Source of the DNA: Setomelanomma holmii
Lineage: Eukaryota > Ascomycota > Dothideomycetes > Pleosporales > Phaeosphaeriaceae
Length of the DNA: 64,000 nucleotides
Direction of reading: 5' to 3'
Assembly (NCBI GenBank): GCA_010015745.1
Contig: ML978261.1
Coordinates: 648 to 64,647, forward strand
Shown here: positions 19,661 through 31,001 of the stretch, piece by piece
How positions within the stretch are numbered: the stretch's first letter is position 1
How the letters are laid out: each line of letters starts with the position of its first letter
The notes under the pieces: model-generated
The model's database searches: none
The model's input: the letters and a program-made list of their open reading frames with translations, nothing else
What the model was told of the DNA's origin: nothing
Position numbers and translations under genes: made by a program

Positions 19661-21860
19661 CTACTCAGCCCTCCGCGCCGGACTCACGTCGCTGACGCCA
19701 GTGCCCTCCACCACCTTCGCCTGTACGACCTCGTATACTGGGACTTCCTGCAACCTCGCAATGACATGATGTAAGGTGGGCAGCGCCTTCCAATCCAGCG
19801 CATCAAACTTGACCTGCGCCTCCGTCGCCTTCAGGGTCTTCTCAATCTTCCTCTCGACGGTCTTCGCGTCCTCATCATTTGGCAGGAAAGCAGTGTACTC
19901 GACGTCTGCCTGACCTCTCTCTTTGCTTCCAAGGCTGCCAGTCGCCGGTACATACTTGTGGAAGAAGAGGCCGTCCTCTTTCGTAGCTGCGGGAGCCTGA
20001 GCCGGCGCGCTTCCATTGGCAGCTGACGGTGCCTCGAGCCCTGATAAACTCAGGCTACAGAACTTGGAGGACATCCAGCCAGCATCCAGCGTCCAATTCT
20101 GCCCCTCTTTCTTGAGTTCAAGCTCGCAGTATAGCTTCGGGAAACCCAGTTCCTCTCGGCCACTCAAGATCGGATCAGCGAGATTCTCAAACAAGACTGG
20201 TAGATATGTGCCCGTCACTGTTTCGCCGTTCTCCTTTGTGTACTGGACGCCATGGATGTACAACCCAAAGTGAGAGTATCCTCGTCCACCAAGCCACTCG
20301 AGATTGTCCAACTGAGTGACGGCAAATGTTGCGTATGCAATGGTATCCGCAGCGGCAAACTTGAGCTTCTCGGTGGGGAACAGATTCTCCAGCACTGTTC
20401 GACTCGACTTGATCTTGAGACTGGCTGTCGTGAACCTGGCATTGGCCCCATCCCTAGGCCGTCCATGAAAGTCTTGCCGTGGTCCGGGCATTGGTCCGAA
20501 TGACACAGGCATGCGCCAGAATAAGCCCTTTTTGTTCTCCCACTCCCACTTGCGAAGCGCTTGACTGGAGAAGTCCCACTCGTCGTGGCCAAAGTTGTAG
20601 TTTGTAAAGCGAGCAGCGTCGAGAGGTTTGCCGCTGCCGAGGTCTTTGCCTGCTATTCTAGACACTTCTTGGATCCTGGAGGCTCGCTCGAGCCGGCACT
20701 TCTCATACAGCTTCAATCGAGCTGGGATCTGGTCGAGAAGAGTCTGTGTTGGGAGCATGACGGCGAGAGACGCCGCATCTTCGATCGCCTGTGCAGCGCC
20801 TTGGCCTTGATCTAAAGCAATTTACGTCAGCCGCTGCGACACGGAGAGGATGAGACCACTTACGCGGTGTGAAAGGATGAGCAGCATCCCCAATCAGCAC
20901 CAACTTCCCCTCTGTCCACGTTGGCAACTGCTCCATATCCAACAGCTCCCACACCTTCAACGTCTCCTCGTCCGCCATACCCAACAATTTGAGTACCGCA
21001 GGCTCAAAGTCCTTGTACACCTCCAACATCTTCCCGATATTACCCTGATTCTGCCAATCCCCGCTCCCCGACTCCTCAGACACAATCTGCGACTCCGCTG
21101 TCGGGTGAATATTCACGAAGTTCAACAGCGTATTGTCTGAAGTCGGATACACAACAACTCTCCTATCTTTCGCAAAAATCATGATCAAATGTCCCTCCGT
21201 CTCTGCAAATTTCCTCGTCTCCGGGTCCGCCAAGGCCTTTTCCCGCGGAATCAAGAAGCGGAACGCACTCTTTCCTGACCCGAATGTTTTGATATTCTCT
21301 GCTCCCGGCATCTTGGCTCTTGTACGTGAATGCACGCCATCAGCTCCAACGACCAGGTCAGACACAATCTTCTCGCCATCGTCCAACACCACGGTTCCAG
21401 TCGTAGGATCGACATCAACAACACGACTCCGCGTGCGCAGAATCGCTGGCTTTCCTTTGCCTTTTTCACACGTTGCCAGACGCTTCAATTCACTGTGCAA
21501 ACTCACTCGATGCGCTAATTGCCATGGATGCTGCCATCGATGTGCTTCAGCTTCCAGATCCGCGCTGAATAGCTCTTTCCCGTTTGGTAGCCACTGGCTC
21601 AATCGTCGACACTTTACTGCGCCATTTGCTTCTGGGATCAGACCAATGCGTCGTAGAAGACCGTTGGCATTTGGTGCAAGATGCACAGCTGCGCCGAGTT
21701 CATTTGCGAAGCGGGACTGCTCGAGCAACGTCACCGCATGCCCCTGTTGACGCAAGAAAATCGCCCCAGTCAGACCACCGATGCCCGCGCCGACAATCGT
21801 GATGTTGAGAGAGCGAGCAGACTCGAAGGTGCCATTCGGACCATTTTGTGTAAAGTCCAT
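19661..21860 (-). CDS. FAD monooxygenase fused to an acetoacetate-decarboxylase-like domain, 715 aa
   Basis: Exons 21860-20864 and 20811-19661 are joined over a 52 bp intron (GTAAGT...TTTAG) that restores the conserved GDAAHPFTPHQGQGAA. The first ~410 residues form a group A aromatic monooxygenase like salicylate hydroxylase: GAGIGG at about 24-29 (FAD ADP binding), GADGVHSR at about 173-180 (DG motif) and the GD motif at about 320. The rest (about 420-700) resembles acetoacetate decarboxylase: FWRMPVSFGPMPGP opens the domain, and GREELGFPK supplies a Lys (about 558) aligned with the Schiff-base lysine. The inferred reaction is hydroxylation coupled to decarboxylation or reshaping of an aromatic or beta-keto acid. 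The single intron and clean splice argue against an artefactual fusion. Confidence 0.88.
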
Positions 21861-22507
21861 TGTGCTGGGTGAATCTGATGATATGGTAGAAAGAAGGACC
21901 GAAAATGGGAGAAGGTGCAATGAAAGGCCTTCCGTGCACTGCATGCAATGATTTACTTTTCAAGGATTCAAATGACTGGAGATGCACATTGTTTGTTGGT
22001 CATGCTGGACCCCAGATCATCGGTAAGTGGTAGAGTGGTTGGCTCTCCACTTTCCGGGGATGTGGTGGGCGCGCATACCTCGGCCTCCGTACTATTTGGC
22101 GCGTTGAAGGACGTATCGATCAATTAGTCTTCTGTGCGAACGGTCGTACGAGCTTGGTATCTCGTGGGGCTTGAAGCTGGCAAAAGGTGTCGACACGGGT
22201 TTGCTTCCAGGCATGGACATGACGATGCGTATCGAAAGGGAAGAACATAGTAACAACGAAACCACCGTTTTGTGAAATCCAATATAAAAGTGACCAGTAA
22301 ACTCGCTTGTATCGAGCTAAGTATGCCAAACGACACCAACACAGAACTGCTAACTGACATCAATCCATCGTCCCAATATGCTACGATCACCACTCCCCAC
22401 CAAGCTTATACCCAACATTCCATACCCTCCCCACGCTCCCTCTCCAAGCCTTACTTATCGTCTGTACGCACTTTAGCCCCCACTCAAATTCACCTCCTCC
22501 ATCCATC
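21861..22507. other. Promoter of the fusion enzyme; otherwise empty
   Basis: No gene is supported. Short minus-strand frames between 22120 and 22393 have no domain; they could hold a further exon of the small gene at 22508-22807, but I cannot find a convincing acceptor. Confidence 0.4.
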
Positions 22508-22807
22508 TCAATTCAGACTTACCGACTGCAAAAACACCCCCGTAAACATGACCCCAATAAACGTCCGTTCAATCCCATTCTGATACACTCTGCGCTCGCT
22601 CTGATCCAGCTCCGTGTTCACAGGCCGATACTCGGGCACGCGGCGATGCTCGATTGGCCAGTCTGCTGGATTCTGAGGTTGTGAGTTTGAAGGCGCTGGG
22701 TGCGAGTTGAGGGATGTGTCGAGTGACTCGGTGTGGTGCAGGTCGTAGTCTGCGAGGACGGGGTGCAGGGTGTAGTGTGTTGGGTTGGTGGTTGTTGTTA
22801 CGGACAT
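22508..22807 (-). CDS. Small hypothetical protein, possible first exon
   Basis: From the ATG at 22807 a 99-codon frame runs to 22508. The sequence is protein-like (HPVLADYDLHHTESLD, DWPIEHRRVPEYRPVNTEL) and ends with a short hydrophobic segment (TFIGVMFTGVFLQS). A good donor (GTAAGT) lies at 22522-22517, so the real protein may end with another exon further down that I could not place. No family is recognised. It is divergent from the aldehyde-dehydrogenase-like gene. Confidence 0.5.
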   Translation of the reverse strand: MSVTTTTNPTHYTLHPVLADYDLHHTESLDTSLNSHPAPSNSQPQNPADWPIEHRRVPEYRPVNTELDQSERRVYQNGIERTFIGVMFTGVFLQSVSLN

Positions 22808-23132
22808 TGTGGTGTTTTGGACGTAGGAAAGCGAGGGCGTGGTTGAGGGTCAAGATGGCCGTCACTGGTTCCAATATCGTGTCGGATGTGGCGTTGGGCG
22901 AGATGCGAGGTGGATGGGAAGTCTGGGGTTGCAGGCGATGCGGGAGTCGGAATGTGGAGGTGCAGACGCCCCGCGGGTGTCTGGCCAGAAGTGCACAGCC
23001 AATGATATTCATGTGCATACTGTTGCTGTCTAGAAACCATTTCGAACTTACATAGTAAACTTCAAAGCAGACTTGCTCCGATCCTGAGAACTTTCATCCA
23101 TCATTTCTTGCACCTGCATCTTGTGTGCTGTC
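22808..23132. promoter_or_regulatory. Divergent intergenic region
   Basis: These 325 bp lie between two divergent start codons. Open frames in both directions have a biased composition and no domain, so I regard them as non-coding. Confidence 0.45.
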
Positions 23133-24693
23133 ATGGCTTCCCCAATCTCGACGAATGTCGCGCTTGCGAACCTTCAAGCGACAGCGCTCACCGCGCGCTG
23201 CCACAATGCATTTTTCCGCCAGAAACAACTCAAGACACTGCATGACACGCTGCGCAACAACTCTTTAGCGATTAAAGATGCAATCAAGCAAGATACTCGC
23301 GTCTCAGATGTAGAGGCCACAGCGGAAGTTGCGCTTGCGCTCAGTAACGTCAAAGAGCACTACACCGCAATTGATGTAAAGAAAAAACTGGACGAGGAGT
23401 ATCGCATAACCAACGGTAAAGATGCGAGTGACAGGAGAGAACCATACGGGGTCGCGTACATCGAGCCGCAGCGCAGTCACACACCGTTCTTCTCGGTGAT
23501 CGTGGCATTGAGCGCTACACTCGCAGCCGGAAATTGTGTTGCGCTGAAGGTGATTAGCCCTGAGATGCATCTCTCCAGGAAGTTCGCTTATGGATTGGCA
23601 GCTCGAAAACAGTCTCCGCGCGCTGCCGTCGCTTCTTCGAAAGCTTCTCTCAGAAGCACTTGAAGCCGACACTTTCGCCATCATCTCATCCAACCCCTCA
23701 CCAGACTCGCTATCATCATGTGTCTCTATACTCCAAGAGACCCAGGCCGAGCGCCCAATATACTCACAGCTTGTCTCGCCAAAACGCAGAGTCGTTGCAA
23801 TCGTAGATCGCACTGCAGACCTCGCCTCTGCCGCCGAGCAACTCGTAGCAGCGCGTTTCGCTTTTGGTGGAACATCACCATATGCCCCCGACCTCGTCTT
23901 TGTGAATGAATTCATCAAGAAAGACTTCTTAGAGCACGTACTACGCCACTCCATCCGCTATCTGTCAGGCTCAAACGACATCGCTGCAAACGGAACGCCC
24001 AAATCGCCATCAGGCTCAAAGAAGACCACCTCAAATATTTCTGAGGTCTTCAAGTCCCTCCAAGACAGCAAGCACTGGAGACTAAACGCCATAACACAAG
24101 GCGATAACGGCGCTGTCCTCGAGCTCTCGCAACTCTCAAGCCTTCCCCAAAAGCTCGCCCAACCACTCTTCTGCATCACATCCATCACATCCCTCGAACA
24201 CGCAATCAGCATCATCGATGAAGACCTCGACTCTTCCGACACCCTGCTAGCAGCATATCAATTCGGCACTCCATCGACCGGCAAATATCTCTCGCAATAC
24301 ATCAACGCCGATGCCTCGTTTACAAATTACATCCCATACCGCCTCCTGCTCGGCCCCACCGCGCCTGCTTTCTACCCGATCAACATCGACGCTAGATACA
24401 CGACGGAGCATTTCACGCGTGCAGCGCCTGCATATATCTCTCTGCCGGCCTCTCAGGCTGGACTAGCTGCCATCATCACGAGCAAAGAGAGTCGCAAATC
24501 CGCAGCAGAACTGCTGGCGCATGCATCAGTCGAGATCAAGGAGCAGAAACGCGCGGAATCGATTGCGATTGGGTACTTTGAGCAGGGTATCTTACTTGGT
24601 CTGGGCGTGTACGGGATTCCGTTGTTGACGTGCATTGGGACTGTATTGTATTTTGGTGTTAGGGCGGGGTTGAGAAGGTGGACTTTTACTTGA
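23133..24693 (+). CDS. Aldehyde-dehydrogenase-fold protein lacking catalytic residues, 502 aa
   Basis: Exons 23133-23549 and 23602-24693 flank a 52 bp intron (GTGATT...GGCAG); joining gives AAGNCVALKLENSLRALPSLL, the ALDH nucleotide-domain core. The fold is clear (IVDRTADLASAA, RFAFGGTSPYAPDLVFVNEF), yet the key residues differ from active enzymes. Where ALDHs have GQTCxAPD, this protein has GTSPYAPD (about 229-236), so the catalytic Cys is gone. The ELGGKSP-type Glu region reads QLVSPK (about 195-200), and the PWNYP segment is replaced by PQRSHTPFF. The C-terminus has a hydrophobic helix (LGLGVYGIPLLTCIGTVLYF, about 470-490) followed by Arg residues, as in membrane-tethered class 3 ALDHs. 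It is probably a pseudoenzyme with a structural or regulatory role. Confidence 0.85.
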
Positions 24694-25100
24694 GGAATGG
24701 TAAAGGTGAAAAGGGATGATGAGGTTCTTTTTGTTTTTATTTAGTAGTATGGAGATTTGTTTGGGTATCGAGGTATTGGACATAGCAGAACTACTGGGAT
24801 ATTTTGATAACTTGATGACTGTTCAAAGTATTTGAATGTCCAAAGGACATTTCACTGCCTATTCCTAGGAGCTGATAGTGGACATGCGGAGAATCTTAAA
24901 GCTGGCTTTTCTTTGAGACAGATCTCGAGAGAATCTGCACGAGGCCAGCTTCGCGTACTCCTAGATATGTGCTTTTCACATTCGAATGGCATACTAGCGT
25001 TTTGATTTCTGTTTGAAGCATCTGCATTTCAAGCAATTGCATGAGATCTAAGCATATACTCCAGCCCTGACAAGAGCACATACAAACGCGACAAACTAGT
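24694..25100. other. Convergent intergenic region
   Basis: The region between two convergent genes; nothing recognisable is seen beyond AT-rich 3' flanks. Confidence 0.5.
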
Positions 25101-26867
25101 CTAATGAGCAGTCGTATAGTCTGGAACCCACTTGGCAGTCCAAATCCTCAGCCTCTTTCCCCAGATCAACATCGGGATAGTCAGCAGACCAAAGATACCC
25201 ATCAACATACCAAAGATACCAAATGGCTCCGCAGCACCATCGCGATGAACCCAATCAGCGACGAAAAACGTCCATGCGAAAGACACGACAGCCCTGGCAG
25301 ATGTGACAGCAACGAAGCAGTCTCCCGCAACGCTGCTGTATGCTTCGATGAGGTAGTTGAAGCCGACTGAAGGTGCTTGCATCAGACCGAAAGACACCAT
25401 GCCGAGACCAAATTGTAGACCGATCCAGCCTTTGGATGAAGGATTCTGCGCGACGAAGCCGAAAACCAGCGAGCCAGCTGTTGCGAGGAAAAGCGCAGGC
25501 AGAGCAGTGACGAGACGCGATTCTGGCTCGGAAAAACCGTGACGATCCTTTTGTGCGAGACGCTTGGTGGTCCAATCGGCGCTGAGGTAGGTGTAGAACT
25601 GTTGATCATGTTAGCGGGTGAGGTCGTGTGCAACATGACGGTGGAGACTTACAGCGCCGAGCACGGAACCGATGATACCCCCAACGTTGATCAGACCAAC
25701 CTTTTGACCCCACAGATACGGCGGTGCAGCAAGGAGCTGAGGACCGATCGTGCTCATGATGACGACCAAGCCGACGAGTCCAGAGTACCACAACGATACA
25801 AGCCAGACACCAGGTAGTCGCAAAGTCTTGTATGGTGCCATGAAGTTTTGGACAAGACCAGCACGGTACGTGATGGGCTTCAGAGAGCGCATGTAGGTGT
25901 ACGGTGGGTATGAAGACGGCGCAGCTTGGTCAGCGACGACAATAGACTCCTTGGTCTCGATTTCAGGTTTGTCGACATCCCTGGAGAGTTGGACTGTTGT
26001 GTGGGGACGATCGTAGAGGGTCTCTGCTTGGAAGAAGAAGACAAGGACGAATGTGACTGCGGAGAGGATGACGTTGACCCAGTGGATCCAGGCAAGGCCT
26101 TTGGCAGCGACAATGTATCCTCCACAAAGGCCTCCGAAAAGAGAGCCAGCGGCGAGGAAGACTGTGTAGATAGCCTGACCAAAAATGTTAGCAACATTTC
26201 GATAGATTTTTGAATCTCATCGGCTTACCATAGCTCTTCCTCGCTGATGAACGAAGAAGATCTCACCGACGACGTCAGGAGACACAGCGTCTGCCGGTCC
26301 TCCACCAATACCCATGATGATACGTGCCGCCAAGAGACTGTCGTATGTGGTCGATAGGCCAGCCCACATGCTCGACAGAGTGAGGAGCAGAAGACTGACC
26401 AGATTGACCGATCGACGACCGAAAGTGTTGGACAATGGAACCCACCACAAATTCGATGCACCGAGCATAAGACTGTTGACCGCAATGAAGTATGTGAGTT
26501 GCGGGTAGGTCTTTGGCGGCAGGCCGAAAATAGGTGTTGCGGCGTAAATAGGAAGTGCGCTAGAGATCGAAGAACTCGTGAAATTGACCACGAAAGGATG
26601 AATGGACATCACTGCCAACATAGCCAGCTTTCGCCAGAATGGCAAGTTTAGTGGGTCTGCAGGATCTGCGGACGGTTGAGGAACGAGTCTGATCTCATCG
26701 TGGCTGGTCTGAGACGCGGTCCACTCGAGATGTTCTGCACATCCACTCTCAGCAAAGTCCAATGACGATTAATGCAAGTACTGACCGACAAGTGTTGATG
26801 TGCCGGGAGGTGTGGCGTTGTGGACCTCTTCTTTCGACAGGCTGAAGGCCCCTTTGATTGAAGTCAT
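25101..26867 (-). CDS. Major facilitator superfamily transporter, 535 aa
   Basis: Four exons: 26867-26786, 26734-26229, 26174-25653 and 25598-25101; introns of 51-54 bp, all GT-AG and in frame. A cytosolic N-terminus (about 65 residues) is followed by about 12 hydrophobic segments. The loop after TM2 shows NTFGRRSVNL (motif A-like), and TM4-5 shows ARIIMGIGGGPADAVSP, typical of proton-linked DHA1-type carriers. A central hydrophilic loop (ETLYDRPHTTVQL...) separates the halves. The substrate cannot be read from the sequence. It is the outermost gene of the catabolic-type run up to 37.3 kb and could import the substrate or export an intermediate. Confidence 0.88.
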
Positions 26868-27529
26868 CGTGATTCTGTCAGATGTCGACCTTGGGAGGGA
26901 TGAGTTGCGTGATGCCGACGTGATGTTGAAGAAGATCGCGCTCGCACGTCAGGGATTATATGGAGTGGTGGTACGATCACAGCCTAAATAGCCATGAGAT
27001 GCAATAGCATGACAGTGTATTCCAATCGCTGGAGGAATCTGGGCACATGGAGGCGTGCATTGGCGCTCGACATCTAGCGAATGGGACGCCGCCAGATATG
27101 CCGTGACTCGCTGTGATTGGACATACGATATCATGGACCGACCCCGAGGCCAGGTCCCCATGGGGTTTCGGAATGTGGAGTATGCAAAATGGTCTGTGAA
27201 CGATGCCATTCCCAAAACGCTCGCAATAAGCAGGGTATACTGTCCGAAAACATCTGCCGCTATCGTTGACATGCAGCGCAAGCGATTCCAAGACCAGCGA
27301 GGAAATACTCGCCCGAGAAATTATCTTGGAATCTCGATAATGTGAGATGCATGAATCGTGGCTGCGCTGTGTCGCAAGTATAGTGATGAGTCATTGTTAT
27401 GTCTGATCTATCGAGATGCGTGGTGTTGCACTCGAACGCGCCAGCATAGACGTTGGGTGGCTTGGCGCCCGGCGCCGGCACTTCGCGGTGCAAAATCAGA
27501 AGCCGAGACACGCGTCCTCGACTTTTCGA
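26868..27529. other. Intergenic region
   Basis: It contains the transporter promoter and the 3' flank of the regulator gene. Open frames here (for example 27055-27345) are chance frames without domains. Confidence 0.5.
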
Positions 27530-30500
27530 TCATCTCGTCGCAGAACGCAAACCCTCGAGAAGTTGCACCAAATTGCCTACCAGCGGTGGACACGAACCAT
27601 CCGTTGTATCATGAGTTGCCTGCAACATATGCACGAGGCCATCCATTACACCAGAAAGATCGCTAATTTGAGTGTTGACCTGCGATCGAGGATTGCGTAT
27701 CGAAGGAATCCCGCGATTCAAAGTGATGAATCTGCGTGCACTCAGATAATCGTTGCCATTAAGAACGACAATCGCCTGTGAGTTGTCTGTTGGTGTGGAA
27801 CCGCTAGCCGCAGATCGCTTCAAAAAGCCATAGCCCCAGAGAATAAGTCCCGCATGATACACTGCGATTGCGTTGAAGTTGCATAGCAGGGCCTTGGGAA
27901 GACCCTCGGCGGCGCGCAATATCTGCCCAGCATGCCACAGTGACTGACGAGCGGCCGGAGTTTTGATCCATTCTCGCAGAGCAGGATATGCACTTCGCGC
28001 TTCTTCCTGGCCTTCGATGCCAGCAAAGAGCTGTATGTCGTCTAATGGGGCATTCAAATGTACAAGCATGAGTTCCAACGTAATCTCGCTGCCCTTACTC
28101 AGGGAAGGGCTGCTGACACGAAAGTCGTCGAGCTGCTTGGTGAGTTCTTGGTACCGGGACGACAGTATGAGGTTGTTGATGGCCTTGATACTAGATTTAA
28201 TGCTGAGGGTGCTCATCTGACGATCTTCATGACATGATTAGTCTGGTGCTCCGAGATGGAGTTGATTTCAGCTTACATTCCCAAATTAGACCCCATATCA
28301 TGTGAAGATATACAGTGCTCGCACTGTCATGTCGAGCAAGATGCTCCAAGTCCAAGAACGTTTCGAGAGCTGACGGACGCTTTGTATTCTCTTGAACGGT
28401 ACTGAGATACGCCATTTTCCATGCTTGTGCAGTCTTTGCTTGCCATAACATATTCGAGCTTGGTAATGGTAACTGCATTTCCGAGTAAGATATCAACGGC
28501 GGTTTCAATAGCGCCATCGATGACTGTCTGTCAAGCTCAAATGCTCGGTACACCATGCGGAGAAAAGACTCTTGGTATACCCATTCATGCCAACGGTGCT
28601 CAAGCAAAGAGCCCTGGCCTTCCGCTGTGGGCGAGATTTCTTTCCACGTTGAGTTGCGGAAACGGCCACCACGTCGTAACATAGTCATCAATGGCTGCAG
28701 GAAACTTTCGGCAATTTCCATCTTACGACTGATGCCGCTCCACATGCCCACTTGCAGTTGCAGTAGGAAATTTCGAAGATGCTGGATGTCTCGAATCGCA
28801 GAGTTATCCTCTTCAAACGCCTTCGCCTGCCCAATGCGTGATGCTTCGTGTAGCGCGAATCCAAGCTTTCGAAGTGGAGTATCAGGAGTAGAAGCGGCTC
28901 CTGCGGAGACTATACAAGCAAGGAGTTCTGGAGCAAGCTTGGCTGGCGAGAAAGTCGGCAAATGGAACCAGGATTGTGCGTCCAGAGACGGAGAAGTCAG
29001 GAAGAACTGTATGAGTGTGTCAAGCAGCTCGATGCTAGGAAAAGCTGAAGAGATTCTCTTAACGTTCTCTGGACTGCAAGTCCCAAGTACAAGAGCCATC
29101 AAACGATCACGGCTCACACGATGTAACTTTTCTGCAACGGCTCGGCGTTGTACTATGTGCGTACGACGGCTATTGTCCTTCTCGGAATCTGAGAACGCCA
29201 AGTTGACCTGCTCGGCACCGCTATAGTCTTTGTTTCGTTGAGGTAGGTAGCGCCATATGCTCTGCTTGAAGACTTCAGTTCGGACTGGAACACTATCACC
29301 CTCAGGATGCTGTGACTCGATTCCTTCGGTATTGGTAGATGGCGTGTCTGCAGCAAAGGGCACTTGAAAATTATATTGATCAAGAAGCCCTAGGTCAATG
29401 TCTGTCAATCCAACGTCCAGATCGAAATTGAGATCCATGATGCCACGTGGAGTAGCATGTCCCGACATGAAGGATTCAAAAGGAGGCATATTCCGGATAT
29501 AGTCGGGTAGAAATGGATCTGTACCTGGCGTGTTGTGAAATTGTGACATGGAATTGTCAAAAAATGACAAGCCTGTTCCTACGTCTCCCTGGTACGCCTG
29601 CGTCTGGTCGGTAGGTAGCGCTCCTATACCAGATGGGGCATTATTCGCTATGCTCAGCGACCTTTCTCGTGTCCCGTTATTGGTTGTAGCTGGAGTAGCC
29701 ATCATCTGATTCGTTGCTGAAACCGAAGAAGAATGTCTAAAGTGTGCTAGTGGCCCCAAATTATCAAGCTTGGGCGTAAGAGACCGTTGGCTTTCCTCGT
29801 GAGAACCGGGCAACGACGACGGGAAATCGAAGCCGTTTGAGAGATCTAGCAGATCATGTGCGGCATGGACGGCATCCAGCTCAGTGATGTCACTCTCATC
29901 TGCTGCAAAAGCTTCCGGGACCCGGCAGGGTATGTTCTTCTTTTTGCACCGACTGCACGGCTTCTCATCTTCACATCTTAGGTGGCTCTGTGAACAAGCC
30001 TCGCAAGCCTGCACTACTCTGGCGTCTCGCGCGATCTCGCGCTTCTGACGCTTGTTGGCTGCTTCTGAGTCGTGGTTTGTAACATGTCGCTTGAGAAGAT
30101 CGCTATCATGGCTTAGACATCATCTGCGCAAGCAAAGTTCATATGAGATGCCTACATTCGGGCGAAACCTTTCGAGCAGACCGGACAAACATACGGCTTT
30201 GACTTTGTATCTGCGACTTCAGTTAGTGAATGCAGATGTCGGGTCTGTTACGCAGCCAATATGCACACTACTGGTGCGTGGTTCTCAATAGCTTCTCCCG
30301 TAGTTTCGGGGCTTCAAATTAGGAGCGAGAAGCGGAGCAGGGTGATATAAGACAACTCATATCCACTCGATGCTCTTCGTCGCACAAGGGTCACTTACGC
30401 GCTCTCACGTGCCGTGTGAGATGATCCGCTCGCGTGAAGGAGCGCTTGCAAGTGCTGCACTGGAAAAGGCGTTGTGGCTGGTCTGCTTCGGGATTGGTCC

Positions 30501-30540
30501 CGGTTGTCTGACTCTGAGCTTGCGCTGTCGCAACTTGCAT
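27530..30540 (-). CDS. C2H2 plus Zn2Cys6 transcription factor, 905 aa
   Basis: Four exons: 30540-30399, 30210-30156, 30102-28277 and 28224-27530. Introns are 188, 53 and 52 bp; every junction keeps frame. Two tandem C2H2 fingers (FQCSTCKRSFTRADHLTRHVRAH, about 26-48, and YVCPVCSKGFARIDLLKRHVTNH, about 54-76, each split by or near an intron) precede a Zn2Cys6 cluster (CEACSQSHLRC...CSRC, about 99-125). The central and C-terminal part is a fungal-specific transcription-factor domain; the C-terminal ARQSLWHAGQILRA is typical. An in-frame ATG at 30717 would add 59 residues; I prefer 30540 because the extension has no features. It is divergent from the LigB-type dioxygenase, so it is a natural candidate regulator of that gene set. 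Confidence 0.88.
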
Positions 30541-31001
30541 GTTGGTAATGTCGTTGCTCTCACGCGAGGATTGGTGGCATCGGGACAGTGAAGTGGAGGA
30601 GAATCTGGGGAACGCGAGCAGGGCTTGTGGAGAGGTGTTTGGGGCAAGATACGGGAGTCGTGCGTACGGCGGGGCCCGAGGCTTGCAGAAGCGAGCGGCT
30701 CCCTCGACTAGCTGCATCGCGACTGCTCCTCCACATCACGACTTTCGTCCGCCACTGTCTGACAAGTGTTACAGGCATCTTAATCAACATGAGAAAATAT
30801 ACGAACAACTGCCGTCAAATCCTCGTGGGACACTAATTGAGCCAAGGTTTGCAACTCCTGCATAGACAGCTGGCAGAGCTCACCCTCAAGCTCGACGCAA
30901 GGGACAACACTACACATCGCAGCAGTCAAGTTTGACCATCAATACAGGATCGGGCAGCAATTCGTTGGATTCATCAATCTTTCATCAACAATCCATAAAC
31001 C
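30541..31001. promoter_or_regulatory. Shared promoter region, regulator / LigB dioxygenase
   Basis: These 461 bp separate divergent starts. Autoregulation and pathway control from this shared region is an inference from geometry. No binding site can be named with confidence. Confidence 0.45.

Noticed and set aside
22569..23055. Frames on both strands in the divergent spacer near the ALDH-like gene
   Set aside because: Biased composition (His/Pro/Arg or Gly/Arg/Trp), no domains; consistent with promoter sequence.
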